A DNA stretch of 40,412 nt from an uncultured Clostridia bacterium (GTDB lineage: Bacteria; Bacillota; Clostridia; Christensenellales; UBA1242), in NCBI GenBank assembly GCA_948442695.1, contig CAOJSF010000010.1, forward strand, positions 1 to 40,412, written 5' to 3'. Numbering within the stretch: position 1 is the stretch's first letter; each line of letters opens with the position of its first letter. This document shows, one piece after another, positions 32,396-40,412 of this stretch. The notes below the pieces were generated by a model that worked only from the letters and a program-made list of their open reading frames with translations, ran no database searches and was not told where the DNA came from. The position numbers and the translations under genes are program-made.

Positions 32396-35300
32396 ATGAT
32401 ATTTAAAAAAATTGAAATGGTGGGATTTAAGTCTTTTGCTGAAAGGACTGTAATTGAATTTGGTGACAATTTTACTGCAATCGTTGGACCAAATGGTTGT
32501 GGAAAAAGTAATGTTTCTGATGCGATTCGATGGGTTTTGGGTGAACAGAGTGCAAAAACCCTTCGTGGTGACAGTATGCAGGATGTCATTTTTAATGGGA
32601 CAGAAAAGAGAAAGAGTCTTTCATATTGTGAAGTGACCCTTACTTTTGACAATTCAACAAGGTTTTTCAATTTTGATTATGACGAACTTGCAATCACTAG
32701 AAAACTTTATCGTTCTGGCGAAAGCGAATACCTTATCAATCGTAATACCTGTCATCTTAAAGATATTACAAATCTTCTTTACAACAGTGGGTTGGGTAAG
32801 AATGGTTATTCAGTTGTAAGTCAGGGTAAGGTAACAGAACTTGTTGATTCAAAGCCTGAAAACAGACGTGCAATGTTTGAAGATGCTGCAGGAATATCGA
32901 AATATAAAAATGACAAGAGAGAGGCAGAGCGTAAACTTGATAGGACGAATGACAACTTGACACGTGTCAAAGATATTCTTTCTGAAATTGAAAGACAGAT
33001 GGGACCACTTAAGAAACAGGCAGAAAATGCGAAAAAATACCTTGAATATAAATCAACTCTTAAAGACCTTGAAGTCAATGCTTATATATATCAATATGAG
33101 AATGCAAACAATGTAAAGGATGCAATAAACTTAAAACTTGACGCCATAAATAGACAACTTGCCCAGAGAGAGGGTGATATTTCAAAAGCAAATGAAGATT
33201 ATGACAAATGTATGTTTGACCTTGCAAACTTTGATAAGGTTTTGGCTTCTTTGAATGAAAAGATCCTTGATATTACAGTAAATCTTGAAAAACAAGAAGG
33301 CGAAACAAAACTTGCCAGAGAAAGAGTTAATTTTACTCTTAAAGAAAATGATAGACTCAATCTTGACAAGACAAATTGTGAAAGAGCAATTGAAATAGGC
33401 ACAGAAGAGCGTGGGAAAAAAGAAGAACAATTGAAAGGCCTAAAAGTTGACCTCGAAGCACTTGAAAATGTCTTTGATGAACTTAGTGAAAGTTATTTAA
33501 AAATTGCAAACGAACTTACATTAAGCGAAGATGAAGCAGGTCAGAATCAACAAAAGGTTATTGAGACTTTAGGCTCACTTTCAGACATAAAAAGTTCTGT
33601 TTCAAGACTTATGGCTGAAAAAGAATTATTGTCGTCAAACTTAGTAAACCTTCAGAATGATATTTCCTCATTATCATCTAAAAAGAATGAGAATGAATCA
33701 AGTTTGAATGAAATAAAAGCAGAACTTGAAGAAAAAGAAAAAGATTTAAGTTCTCTTAAAACTGAAGTTGACGCTTTAGCGAGCCAGAATTATATTCATG
33801 AGCGTAAAATAAAAGAACTTGAAAATGAAAAGGCTAACACAATAACTCAGATTAAGGTCTATGAAAATAGAAAAAAACTTCTTACAGATCTTCAAAATGA
33901 ATATGAGGGTTATTCTTATGCTGTCAAAAAACTGCTTAAAGAGGGCGACAGAAATTCTATCATCAAAGATAAAATAGTTGGTGTTGTAGCATCACTTATA
34001 AAAGTGCCTGAGAAGTTTGAAACCGCTGTTGAAGTTGCTCTCGGTGGAAGTTTGCAAAATATTGTGACCTATGACGAAGAGGGAGCAAAGTATCTTATTA
34101 GATTTTTGAAAGAACATTCTTTTGGGCGTGCAACATTCCTGCCTATTACTTCTATGAAGAAACGAGAATTTGATAAACGCTTAATTAGTGGAGTCAATGG
34201 ATGTTTTGGGCTTGCAAGCGAACTTGTAGATTTTGATAAAAACATTTTAAGTGTTGTAAGCAACCTTTTGGGTGCAACTGTAATTGTTGATAATCTTGAA
34301 ACCGCAGTAAGTCTTGCTAAGACCACAAGGTATTCTTTCAGAATTGTCACTTTAGATGGTGATATTGTCAATCCTCAAGGTTCACTTACTGGTGGAAGCA
34401 AGAAGGCGGAATCTTCAAACTTGATGGGAAGAGAACGTGAAATAGAGAATTTGGGCGTCGATATTGCAAAACTTGAGACAAGATTGTCTGCTATAGAGCA
34501 GGAGGAGGCTTCACTCACGAAAGAACTTAGTGATAAAAAAGCACAATTTATCACTTTGACAGATAAGAAAAATAATCTTGAAATTGTCATTGCCTCAAGC
34601 AAAGAAAAACTCGATAAATATCAATCTGCTTTGGCCGAAACAGAGGACAACTTAAAAGTTGCTGAAATGGAAGAAAAGACAGTCCAAAATAAAATTAATC
34701 TTATTTCTGAAGAACTTTCTCGTTCTGAAAAGATTGAATCTGCTCTTTCTGGCAATAAAGAAGATGCAGACGAACTTATCAAAGAGAAAAAAGAACAGTT
34801 TGAAGCATTAAGAAATCAGCGAGAACAGATAAATAAAAACATTTTGGCTGTCAAAGTTGAAATTGCAGAAGCAAAAACAAAAATCTCTTCTCTTGAGGAG
34901 GATTTGCTTAGAATTGACAACGAACTGGGCAGACAAAAGATGAATGAACGCAATATAATTGAACAAATTAGCCAAAACGATGAATTTATTGCTTCTTGCG
35001 AACAGATGATAAAGGAAAAACTTGCATCTGCTCCAACATCAGAAAAGAAAATTGAACTTGAACAACATATTTTAAAACGCCAAATTGCAGAAGAAGATAA
35101 AGCAAAACTTTCTGATAAGATCAAAGAACTTGACAATTTCAAATCTTCTCTCATGACTGAAATTTCAAATATCAAAGACAAGAAATTTAAGGAAGAGATG
35201 AACTTATCAAAAGTGGATACAGAACTTGAACAAATGCAAGAACGTATTTATGAAGAATATTCTCTGTCTTATTCAACTTGTCTTGAATTTAGGCGCCCTG

Positions 35301-35983
35301 ACTTTGACATTGATGTTGCAATGCCAGAGATTGCAAAACTTAAGAAAAACATAAGTGCACTCGGTTATGTCAATGTAAATGCAATAGAAGATTGCAGTGC
35401 GTTGCTCGAGCGTTATGATGACCTTAATGGACAGGCTGAAGACCTAGAAAAGGCAAAAGAGGATTTAAATAAAATCATCAAAGACCTTTCTGTCATAATG
35501 GTTGAGAAGTTTAGCAATGAACTTGCTAGAATAAACGAAAGTTTTAAACTTACTTTCAGAGAATTATTTGGTGGCGGAACAGCAAAACTTGCTCTTTCTG
35601 ATGAGAATGACCCACTTGAATCAGGGGTGGAAATATTCGCTCAACCTCCAGGAAAAAAGATTCAAAATATGACTCTTTTATCAGGTGGAGAAAAGTCATT
35701 GACAGCAATGGCAGTTATATTTGCTATTCTAAGAATTAAACCGCTTCCATTCTGCTTATTCGACGAAGTTGAAGCGGCACTTGACGACTCAAACGTTGAA
35801 ATTGTAGATAAATATCTTAAAAAATTGTCTACTGAAACACAATTTATTCTTATTACACACAAAAAACCAACTATGGAATACGCAAACGCTTTGTTTGGTG
35901 TAACTATGGAAGAAAAAGGTGTATCGAAGATTGTTTCAGTTCTTTTATCAGACGCTATCAAACACGCTCAAGAGGAGGTATAA
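32396..35983 (+). CDS. smc: Chromosome segregation protein Smc
   Basis: The ATPase of bacterial condensin; folds back at a hinge and, with ScpA and ScpB (encoded at 12.6-14.2 kb), compacts and resolves chromosomes. Walker A VGPNGCGKSN is at residues 30-39. Long coiled coils flank a hinge at about residues 520-670 (GVVASLIKVPEKFETAVEVA to NPQGSLTGGS). The C-terminal head has signature LLSGGEKS (about 1095-1102) and Walker B LFDEVEAALDD (Asp1123). 1195 residues, full length. GAGAGG precedes ATG 32396. ftsY starts immediately after the stop. Confidence 0.98.
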   Translation: MIFKKIEMVGFKSFAERTVIEFGDNFTAIVGPNGCGKSNVSDAIRWVLGEQSAKTLRGDSMQDVIFNGTEKRKSLSYCEVTLTFDNSTRFFNFDYDELAITRKLYRSGESEYLINRNTCHLKDITNLLYNSGLGKNGYSVVSQGKVTELVDSKPENRRAMFEDAAGISKYKNDKREAERKLDRTNDNLTRVKDILSEIERQMGPLKKQAENAKKYLEYKSTLKDLEVNAYIYQYENANNVKDAINLKLDAINRQLAQREGDISKANEDYDKCMFDLANFDKVLASLNEKILDITVNLEKQEGETKLARERVNFTLKENDRLNLDKTNCERAIEIGTEERGKKEEQLKGLKVDLEALENVFDELSESYLKIANELTLSEDEAGQNQQKVIETLGSLSDIKSSVSRLMAEKELLSSNLVNLQNDISSLSSKKNENESSLNEIKAELEEKEKDLSSLKTEVDALASQNYIHERKIKELENEKANTITQIKVYENRKKLLTDLQNEYEGYSYAVKKLLKEGDRNSIIKDKIVGVVASLIKVPEKFETAVEVALGGSLQNIVTYDEEGAKYLIRFLKEHSFGRATFLPITSMKKREFDKRLISGVNGCFGLASELVDFDKNILSVVSNLLGATVIVDNLETAVSLAKTTRYSFRIVTLDGDIVNPQGSLTGGSKKAESSNLMGREREIENLGVDIAKLETRLSAIEQEEASLTKELSDKKAQFITLTDKKNNLEIVIASSKEKLDKYQSALAETEDNLKVAEMEEKTVQNKINLISEELSRSEKIESALSGNKEDADELIKEKKEQFEALRNQREQINKNILAVKVEIAEAKTKISSLEEDLLRIDNELGRQKMNERNIIEQISQNDEFIASCEQMIKEKLASAPTSEKKIELEQHILKRQIAEEDKAKLSDKIKELDNFKSSLMTEISNIKDKKFKEEMNLSKVDTELEQMQERIYEEYSLSYSTCLEFRRPDFDIDVAMPEIAKLKKNISALGYVNVNAIEDCSALLERYDDLNGQAEDLEKAKEDLNKIIKDLSVIMVEKFSNELARINESFKLTFRELFGGGTAKLALSDENDPLESGVEIFAQPPGKKIQNMTLLSGGEKSLTAMAVIFAILRIKPLPFCLFDEVEAALDDSNVEIVDKYLKKLSTETQFILITHKKPTMEYANALFGVTMEEKGVSKIVSVLLSDAIKHAQEEV

Positions 35984-36880
35984 ATGGGCTTTTTCAAAAA
36001 AATAGGAAATGCACTTAAGAAGACAAGAGAGGCTTTAGCACGCAAGATTGATGCGCTATTAAGCCATGGCGAACTTGACGACGACTTTTTTGATGACCTT
36101 ACAGATATACTTATTTCTTGCGATATAGGTGTCAGAACAAGCATGGAGATTGTTGATAATCTTCGTATAAGAGCGAGAAAAAATAAATTGCGCACCACTG
36201 ATGATGTAAAAAATGAGTTGAAAGAGATTATAAAAGAAGATTTTGCAAGTGTTGAAAATTTAGACATTGAATATCCTGCAATTATAACTATCGTAGGTGT
36301 AAATGGTGTTGGAAAAACAACAACAATCGGAAAACTTTCAAAATATTTCAAAAATCAGAAGAAAGAGGTGACTTTGGTTGCTGGTGACACCTTCAGAGCG
36401 GCCGCATCAAATCAATTAAATGAATGGGCAGAGCGAACTAAAACAAGGATTATAAAGCATTCTGAAGGTGCTGATGCCGCTGCAGTGGTTTTTGACGGAA
36501 TAACAAGTGCAAAAGCAAAAGGGACTGATGTTCTTTTAGTTGATACTGCAGGCAGACTTCATACAAAAACAAATCTTATGGAAGAACTTAAGAAAATTGA
36601 TAGGGTAATAAATAGAGAATATCCAGATGCAAATAAATATACATTTATTGTCCTTGATGCAACTACAGGACAAAATGCTTTAAATCAAATAAATGCTTTC
36701 AATGAATTTGTAGATATTGACGGAATTATTCTCACTAAACTTGATGGCACAGCAAAAGGTGGTGTGGTTGTTGCAATTCAAAAAGAGTATCAACTTCCTG
36801 TTGCTTTTGTTGGTGTTGGCGAAGGTGTGGATGACCTTGAAAAGTTTGATTATAATGATTTTATAGATAATTTATTTTAA
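35984..36880 (+). CDS. ftsY: Signal recognition particle receptor FtsY
   Basis: The membrane-associated SRP GTPase that receives ribosome-SRP complexes and delivers them to SecYEG. A short N domain (residues about 1-90) has no acidic A domain, as in most Bacillota. G-domain motifs: GVNGVGKTT (about 105-113), DTFRAAASNQL, DTAGRLHTK, and TKLDGTAKGG. Length 298 residues. The stop of smc abuts its ATG, with AGGAGG located in the end of smc. The ffh and ylxM genes that follow in some species are absent here. Confidence 0.97.
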   Translation: MGFFKKIGNALKKTREALARKIDALLSHGELDDDFFDDLTDILISCDIGVRTSMEIVDNLRIRARKNKLRTTDDVKNELKEIIKEDFASVENLDIEYPAIITIVGVNGVGKTTTIGKLSKYFKNQKKEVTLVAGDTFRAAASNQLNEWAERTKTRIIKHSEGADAAAVVFDGITSAKAKGTDVLLVDTAGRLHTKTNLMEELKKIDRVINREYPDANKYTFIVLDATTGQNALNQINAFNEFVDIDGIILTKLDGTAKGGVVVAIQKEYQLPVAFVGVGEGVDDLEKFDYNDFIDNLF

Positions 36881-36894
36881 TACAGAAGGTAATC

Positions 36895-37362
36895 ATGACT
36901 GAGAAATTAAAAATAAAATATGTCAAAAGTAAATCGCCTGACAATCAAAAGTATATCGGAGCAATTTTAAATGACCGAATGATAGGACACTTATGTTATA
37001 AGTTTCGAAATGGTCAAGCGTGGCTTTATTTTGTAGGTGTAAATAGAGATTATAGACGTAATAAGGAAGAACAGGTTGGCTCAACTCTTATGCGTATTTT
37101 TGAAAATGATTGTTTTGATAATAAAATATGGGGGCTTGAAGGCAAATTTTGGCCAAAAGGCGAAAAAGGTGATGTTGTAAGGAAATTTTATTATCGCAAT
37201 GGTTATAAAATTGATAGAGATGGTTATGATCTGTTAGTTTTTAAATCTTCGCCAAATAAGATTGAATTGCCTTTTGAAGTTGAAGAAATGGATTATGATA
37301 AATTTGATAAGATTTTTGATGATTATATTAATAATAAAGATGATGAAAATGAAAAAGAATAA
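36895..37362 (+). CDS. GNAT-like N-acetyltransferase
   Basis: A 155-residue protein with a GNAT-like fold read by eye: IGHLCYKF and LYFVGVNRDYRR (beta4 and the start of the acyl-CoA loop), QVGSTLMRIFENDC (helix 3), and RKFYYRNGYKI (the 'F-Y-x-x-x-G' close of the fold). The acetyl-CoA loop Q/R-x-x-G-x-G/A is weak (EEQVGST). The C-terminal 40 residues are highly acidic. It follows ftsY after 14 bp with AGAAGG, so it is probably co-transcribed. The substrate is unknown. Confidence 0.75.
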   Translation: MTEKLKIKYVKSKSPDNQKYIGAILNDRMIGHLCYKFRNGQAWLYFVGVNRDYRRNKEEQVGSTLMRIFENDCFDNKIWGLEGKFWPKGEKGDVVRKFYYRNGYKIDRDGYDLLVFKSSPNKIELPFEVEEMDYDKFDKIFDDYINNKDDENEKE

Positions 37363-37390
37363 AAAAGATGAATTATTCATCTTTTTTTTT
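37361..37390 (+). terminator. Intrinsic terminator of the plsX-ftsY region
   Basis: AAAAAAGATGAA, three-base loop, TTCATCTTTTTT. Confidence 0.85.
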
Positions 37391-37485
37391 GTCAAAATTA
37401 AGAAGGATTTATAATTTAAATATTTGATTTATAAATGTAAAAATCTAATACTTGTTTTTTTTGTTTAATTATTAATTTAAAATTT

Positions 37486-37514
37486 TTGACAATATTATCA
37501 GTTCAATTTATAAA
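37486..37514 (+). promoter_or_regulatory. Possible sigA-type promoter before sigK
   Basis: TTGACA (37486-37491), 17 bp, TATAAA (37509-37514). This is unexpected for a sigK gene, which is normally read by a mother-cell sigma factor, so the activity is uncertain. Confidence 0.5.
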
Positions 37515-37536
37515 AATTTTGAGTAGACAAGCAAGT

Positions 37537-37544
37537 TTCGACAA
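37537..37544 (-). promoter_or_regulatory. Candidate Spo0A box
   Basis: TTCGACAA is the exact reverse complement of the 0A-box core TTGTCGAA. It lies downstream of the putative -10 box and 47 bp before the sigK start. Confidence 0.35.
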
Positions 37545-37590
37545 AATTCAACATATATATTGCTATCGAGTTTTTTCGAGGGCGGTGTTT

Positions 37591-38331
37591 ATGATTTATG
37601 AAAGTTTTGCAAAATTTATGGGACAAATTTGTTGTTTCACTTCTTTTGTAAGTTCTATTCAAGGCTTTCCTAAGCCACTTTCAAAAGAGGAAGAAGGTGT
37701 TTGGATTGAGAAACTTGAATCTGGAGATAAAGAAGCCAGAGATGTTTTAATCAATCATAATTTAAGACTTGTTGCACACATCGTGAAAAAATATAATAAT
37801 TCTCTTGAGGCTGATGACCTTATTTCTGTTGGAACTATCGGTTTAATAAAGGCAGTAGATAGTTTTGATAGTCAAAAAGGTGTCCTTCTTTCTACCTATG
37901 CTTCCCGATGTATTGAGAATGAAATCTTGATGCTTATTCGTTCAAATAAAAAGCATAAGGATACAATTTCTTTAAATACCATGCTTGCACCTAAAAATGA
38001 CAGTGATGATTTAGAACTGGCAAACCTAATACCATCTGAAAATGAAGATGATGTTTTTGAACAGGTTGAAGTAGGTTGCCTTATGATGGACATAATGAAA
38101 ATTATGGAGAAAAACTTGAGTGAAATGGAACAGGAGATTTTGAAATATCGCTATGGACTTTGTGGTTATACAATAAAAACCCAAAAGGAAGTTGCTGATA
38201 TTTTTGGTATTTCAAGGTCATATATATCACGAATTGAAAATAAAATCATAAAAATATTGCAAAAAAATATTGAAAAAGAAAATTTTGAAGAAAAAGACAT
38301 TAAAATCATAAAAAAATTAAAATTAAATTGA
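37591..38331 (+). CDS. sigK: RNA polymerase sigma-K factor with pro-sequence
   Basis: The late mother-cell sporulation sigma factor, 246 residues. Residues 1 to about 24 (MIYESFAKFMGQICCF...) are hydrophobic and resemble the Bacillus pro-sequence in length and in the VS dipeptide near residue 20. The body starts GFPKPLSKEEE, followed by region 2 NHNLRLVAHIVKKY and DLISVGTIGLIKAV, and region 4 helix-turn-helix TQKEVADIFGISRSYISRIE. The RLVAHIVKK wording favours sigma-K over sigma-E. The start is ATG 37591 with GAGGGCGG upstream; upstream in-frame codons from 37486 read through a promoter-like sequence. The gene is intact, with no skin-type insertion. Confidence 0.87.
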   Translation: MIYESFAKFMGQICCFTSFVSSIQGFPKPLSKEEEGVWIEKLESGDKEARDVLINHNLRLVAHIVKKYNNSLEADDLISVGTIGLIKAVDSFDSQKGVLLSTYASRCIENEILMLIRSNKKHKDTISLNTMLAPKNDSDDLELANLIPSENEDDVFEQVEVGCLMMDIMKIMEKNLSEMEQEILKYRYGLCGYTIKTQKEVADIFGISRSYISRIENKIIKILQKNIEKENFEEKDIKIIKKLKLN

Positions 38332-38433
38332 TTTTATTTGATAAAATAATATAAAATATCAGAATTATAAATTTTTAATTATAAAATAATAATAAAAAAA
38401 TATAAAATAATTAAAAAAATATCTAAAAAATAA

Positions 38434-38462
38434 TTGAATATCAAAAAAAAATAATATATAAT
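38434..38462 (+). promoter_or_regulatory. Promoter of the DAC-domain gene
   Basis: TTGAAT (38434-38439), 17 bp, TATAAT (38457-38462). It rules out the ATG at 38461 as the start codon. Confidence 0.75.
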
Positions 38463-38532
38463 GAAATTGTCAGACTCAATTTTTCTTTTTTTTGTTGATT
38501 TTGGCGTTCATTTTTATAAAAAGAGGTTAAAT

Positions 38533-39900
38533 ATGGACAAACAAGAGTTTTATAAATTTGTTGATAAATTAATATTGCCTCTGTTTACAGGTTCTTTTAT
38601 TGAAGGTGAAGCGGAATCTTCTGTTCGTGACAACGAGGTTGCTTATGGAAAACGAAATACGCTTTTAATAAAACCTACAAAGGCAGATGAATATAGACTT
38701 ATTTTGAAAAGAGGACAGCCTTTTCAAATTTTTGAGGTGAATCTTCTCAAATCAATTATATCTGAAATTAATAAAATTGCACTTATTCCACTTGAAGATG
38801 ATAGTTATATTTCTGTCCTTCAAGAAAATGCTATTGAAAAATCTATTTGTCAATCTATTTGTGAGCAAGAAACAGCGAATTGTATGTTTGCTATAATAAA
38901 TGAAATTCAAAAATGGTCTGCCAGGACTTATGAAGGCAGAAAGATTGCTATGGGAATTATTTTAAATTTGGGGCAAGATGTCAGCGGACAAGAGGATGCT
39001 TTGAATTTTTCTAATATCATGAGCAATGATTTTTTTGCACTTTTAAGTGATGGTATTTCTTCTTATATAGAATTTGATAAAAAGGGGAATTTAATAGGAT
39101 ATGTTCAAATGGACAAAGTAAAAAAACTGCCTACTATCTGTCCTTTTGAATATGAAAATGTAGCAAGATATTGCAATGAGCGAAGAATAGGAATTGTTCT
39201 TACTGTGAATGGTGATATACTAATCTTTAAAAATAGAAATCTTCTATTTGCAAACAGACTGGGACGCTGGAATATTTATTCTCACGAAGAGGTAATTCAA
39301 CTTTTGTCATATAGAGGTAATTATTCAATTAAAGATATCCGTCGTTCTATTTATTATACCGCTCTTGATACTTCTTACTCTTATAATGGTGGTTGTATAG
39401 TATATTTAAATAAAGATGAAATTGAAAATGCATTGACTCATATTAATGCTCATGACATAATTGATGAACATTATTTTGAACTAAAAAAAGCACAGGTTTT
39501 AGAGGTTGCTGGCAGACTTTATAATCTTCAAACACTTTCGTCAGTGGAAGCAACTTACAATGTGCCTTATCTTACATTTTTGCAAGAGCAACGATGTGTT
39601 AAAGCACAGTCTTTAAGAAAAATAATCAATGGTAAGCCTTTCCATGAACTTTCAAGAAAACTTAGACTTGAACTTGTCAGCATGGATGGTGCGGTTGTTA
39701 TTGACAGCGAGGGACGAATAATTGCTGTTGGGGCAATCTTGAAAATTGAGGCAGGAAGTGAAGGTGGTGGCAGACTCGCTGCTGCAACAACACTATCAAA
39801 ATATGGCACAGCAATCAAGATATCTCAAGACGGAATAATAAAGGCTTTCTTTTCAGATAGAAAATTAAACAAAGTAAAAGCACTTTTTACTGTTGGATGA
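38533..39900 (+). CDS. Divergent DAC (diadenylate cyclase)-domain protein
   Basis: A 455-residue protein without membrane segments. The first ~290 residues form one or two mixed alpha-beta domains I do not recognise, possibly a sensor. The C-terminal part (about 365-455) resembles the DAC fold: residues 385-387 are DGA inside MDGAVVIDSEGRIIAVGAIL, as in diadenylate cyclases. The ATP-contacting RHR (GTRHRAA) position reads GGGRLAAA, then KYGTAIKISQDGIIKAF replaces the usual SEETDAVVVVVSEE. Catalysis is thus doubtful. AAGAGG precedes ATG 38533, consistent with the promoter at 38434. The gene is monocistronic, just before rnpB. Confidence 0.75.
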   Translation: MDKQEFYKFVDKLILPLFTGSFIEGEAESSVRDNEVAYGKRNTLLIKPTKADEYRLILKRGQPFQIFEVNLLKSIISEINKIALIPLEDDSYISVLQENAIEKSICQSICEQETANCMFAIINEIQKWSARTYEGRKIAMGIILNLGQDVSGQEDALNFSNIMSNDFFALLSDGISSYIEFDKKGNLIGYVQMDKVKKLPTICPFEYENVARYCNERRIGIVLTVNGDILIFKNRNLLFANRLGRWNIYSHEEVIQLLSYRGNYSIKDIRRSIYYTALDTSYSYNGGCIVYLNKDEIENALTHINAHDIIDEHYFELKKAQVLEVAGRLYNLQTLSSVEATYNVPYLTFLQEQRCVKAQSLRKIINGKPFHELSRKLRLELVSMDGAVVIDSEGRIIAVGAILKIEAGSEGGGRLAAATTLSKYGTAIKISQDGIIKAFFSDRKLNKVKALFTVG

Positions 39901-39903
39901 TGC

Positions 39904-39932
39904 TTGACAATATTTTTTAAATATGATATAAT
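39904..39932 (+). promoter_or_regulatory. rnpB promoter
   Basis: TTGACA (39904-39909), 17 bp, extended -10 TGA-TATAAT (39927-39932), placing the start at about 39939. Confidence 0.85.
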
Positions 39933-39938
39933 TTTTTT

Positions 39939-40260
39939 AGTTATGCAGACAATCGCATCATTTTTGATGAGGAAAGTCCGAGCATCAAGAGAACTGGGTG
40001 CTGGCTAACGGCCAGCGGAGGCGACTCTAGGGATAGTGCAACAGAAATAAACCGCCATTTATGGTAAGGATGGAAAGGTGGTGTAAGAGACCACCGCTTG
40101 ACTGGAGATAGTCAAGGCTCTGTAAACCCCACCTGATGCAAGGTCAAAAGGGCATTTGTGCTTGTTCTCTCACGCCCCGAACGAACCGCTTGAACCTGTC
40201 AGCAATGGCAGGGCTAGATAGATGATTGTCTAAAACAGAACTCGGCTTACAGCATGACTT
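39939..40260 (+). ncRNA. rnpB: RNase P RNA (M1 RNA)
   Basis: The catalytic RNA that matures tRNA 5' ends. It contains the conserved GAGGAAAGTCCGAGC, CGACTCTAGGG, the AACAGAAATAAACCGCC block, CCCGAACGAACCGCTTGA and the 3' ACAGAACTCGGCTTACAG. The terminal helix P1 pairs AGTTATGC (about 39939-39946) with GCATGACTT (about 40251-40259). The overall layout looks like the ancestral A type rather than the Bacillus B type. The exact ends are within a few bases. Confidence 0.96.
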
Positions 40261-40289
40261 ACCGACCTAAAAGGTCGGTATTTTTTTTT
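40261..40289 (+). terminator. Intrinsic terminator after rnpB
   Basis: ACCGACC, five-base loop, GGTCGGT, then nine T. Confidence 0.9.
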
Positions 40290-40318
40290 GATAGATAGAG
40301 AAATAACAGAAATGAAAT

Positions 40319-40412
40319 GAGTATTTCTTTAGGAACGGTAGGAACAATACGAACAAAGTGAGTGTTTTCTTTAGAAACGCAAGAATAACACGAGCAAAGC
40401 GAGTGTTTTCTT
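40319..40412 (+). repeat. 41-bp tandem repeat, truncated by the window end
   Basis: Unit 1 (40319-40359) and unit 2 (40360-40400) are imperfect copies: both open GAGT(A/G)TTT(T)CTTTAG and contain the AACAATACGAACAAAG / AACACGAGCAAAGC core. A third copy starts at 40401. A degenerate earlier copy may lie at about 40298-40318. No ORF spans it. Confidence 0.8.

Noticed and set aside
38332..38460. Regulatory RNA or riboswitch before the DAC-like gene
   Set aside because: The stretch is almost only A and T with simple ATAAAATAAT-type repetition and shows no conserved RNA motif; only the promoter at its end is credible.
40319..40412. CRISPR array
   Set aside because: The units are contiguous and diverge along their whole length; there are no unique spacers between identical repeats and no cas genes.

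Overview
The window is a roughly 30% GC, gene-dense bacterial chromosome segment read almost entirely from the + strand. Gene order and content point to an endospore-forming Clostridia-type Bacillota, probably an uncultured gut lineage. The syntenic blocks miaB-mutS-mutL-miaA, scpA-scpB-site-2 protease, and ylbJ/pta-ackA-rpmF-plsX-rnc-smc-ftsY are typical of that class, and sporulation genes are scattered between them (spoIIM-like, dacF, spoIVFB-like, ylbJ, sigK with a pro-sequence). Stop codons include TGA, so the standard code applies. Assignment below class level is not possible from sequence reading alone.

Layout: 1-2.25 kb, class A penicillin-binding protein (minus strand). 2.4-10.25 kb, a tight tRNA-modification and mismatch-repair operon (miaB, mutS, mutL, miaA, PLP-dependent aluminium-resistance-type lyase) ending in a hairpin terminator. 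10.35-14.2 kb, spoIIM-like gene, dacF, scpA, scpB. 14.2-15.8 kb, a 50-codon membrane ORF overlapping a SpoIVFB-like protease, then a helical hypothetical gene on the minus strand. 15.8-18.95 kb, a degenerate class III cyclase-like membrane protein, a zinc-ribbon/TM2 protein and mnmA. 19.1-19.9 kb, a DUF378 gene and a 55-residue YjzC-like gene. 20.0-22.4 kb is the one accessory patch: tRNA-Ser(GGA), a decayed transglutaminase-like plus NlpC/P60-like gene, and an orphan membrane protein. 22.4-25.0 kb, nucleoside phosphorylase, HIT protein, RNase HI and a methyltransferase. 25.1-26.6 kb, DUF4364 and a hypothetical gene, divergent. 26.7-37.4 kb, ylbJ (minus), pta-ackA, rpmF, plsX, rnc, smc, ftsY and a GNAT-like gene. 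37.5-40.4 kb, sigK, a divergent DAC-domain protein, rnpB, and a 41-bp tandem repeat running off the window.

How it fits together: SpoIVFB is the known intramembrane protease for pro-sigma-K, and the sigK here keeps a pro-sequence, so both halves of that late-sporulation switch lie in the window. ScpA, ScpB and Smc together make the condensin complex. Several genes (scpA, the TM2 gene, DUF4364) have a good promoter so close to the start codon that the mRNA should be leaderless or nearly so. Two putative nucleotide-signalling proteins (a cyclase-like and a DAC-like protein) have altered catalytic motifs. The window is mostly core genome; the most unusual items are the 50-codon ORF in the SpoIVFA position, the TRAM-less MiaB, the altered cyclase-like and DAC-like proteins, and the multiply disrupted transglutaminase/NlpC gene.
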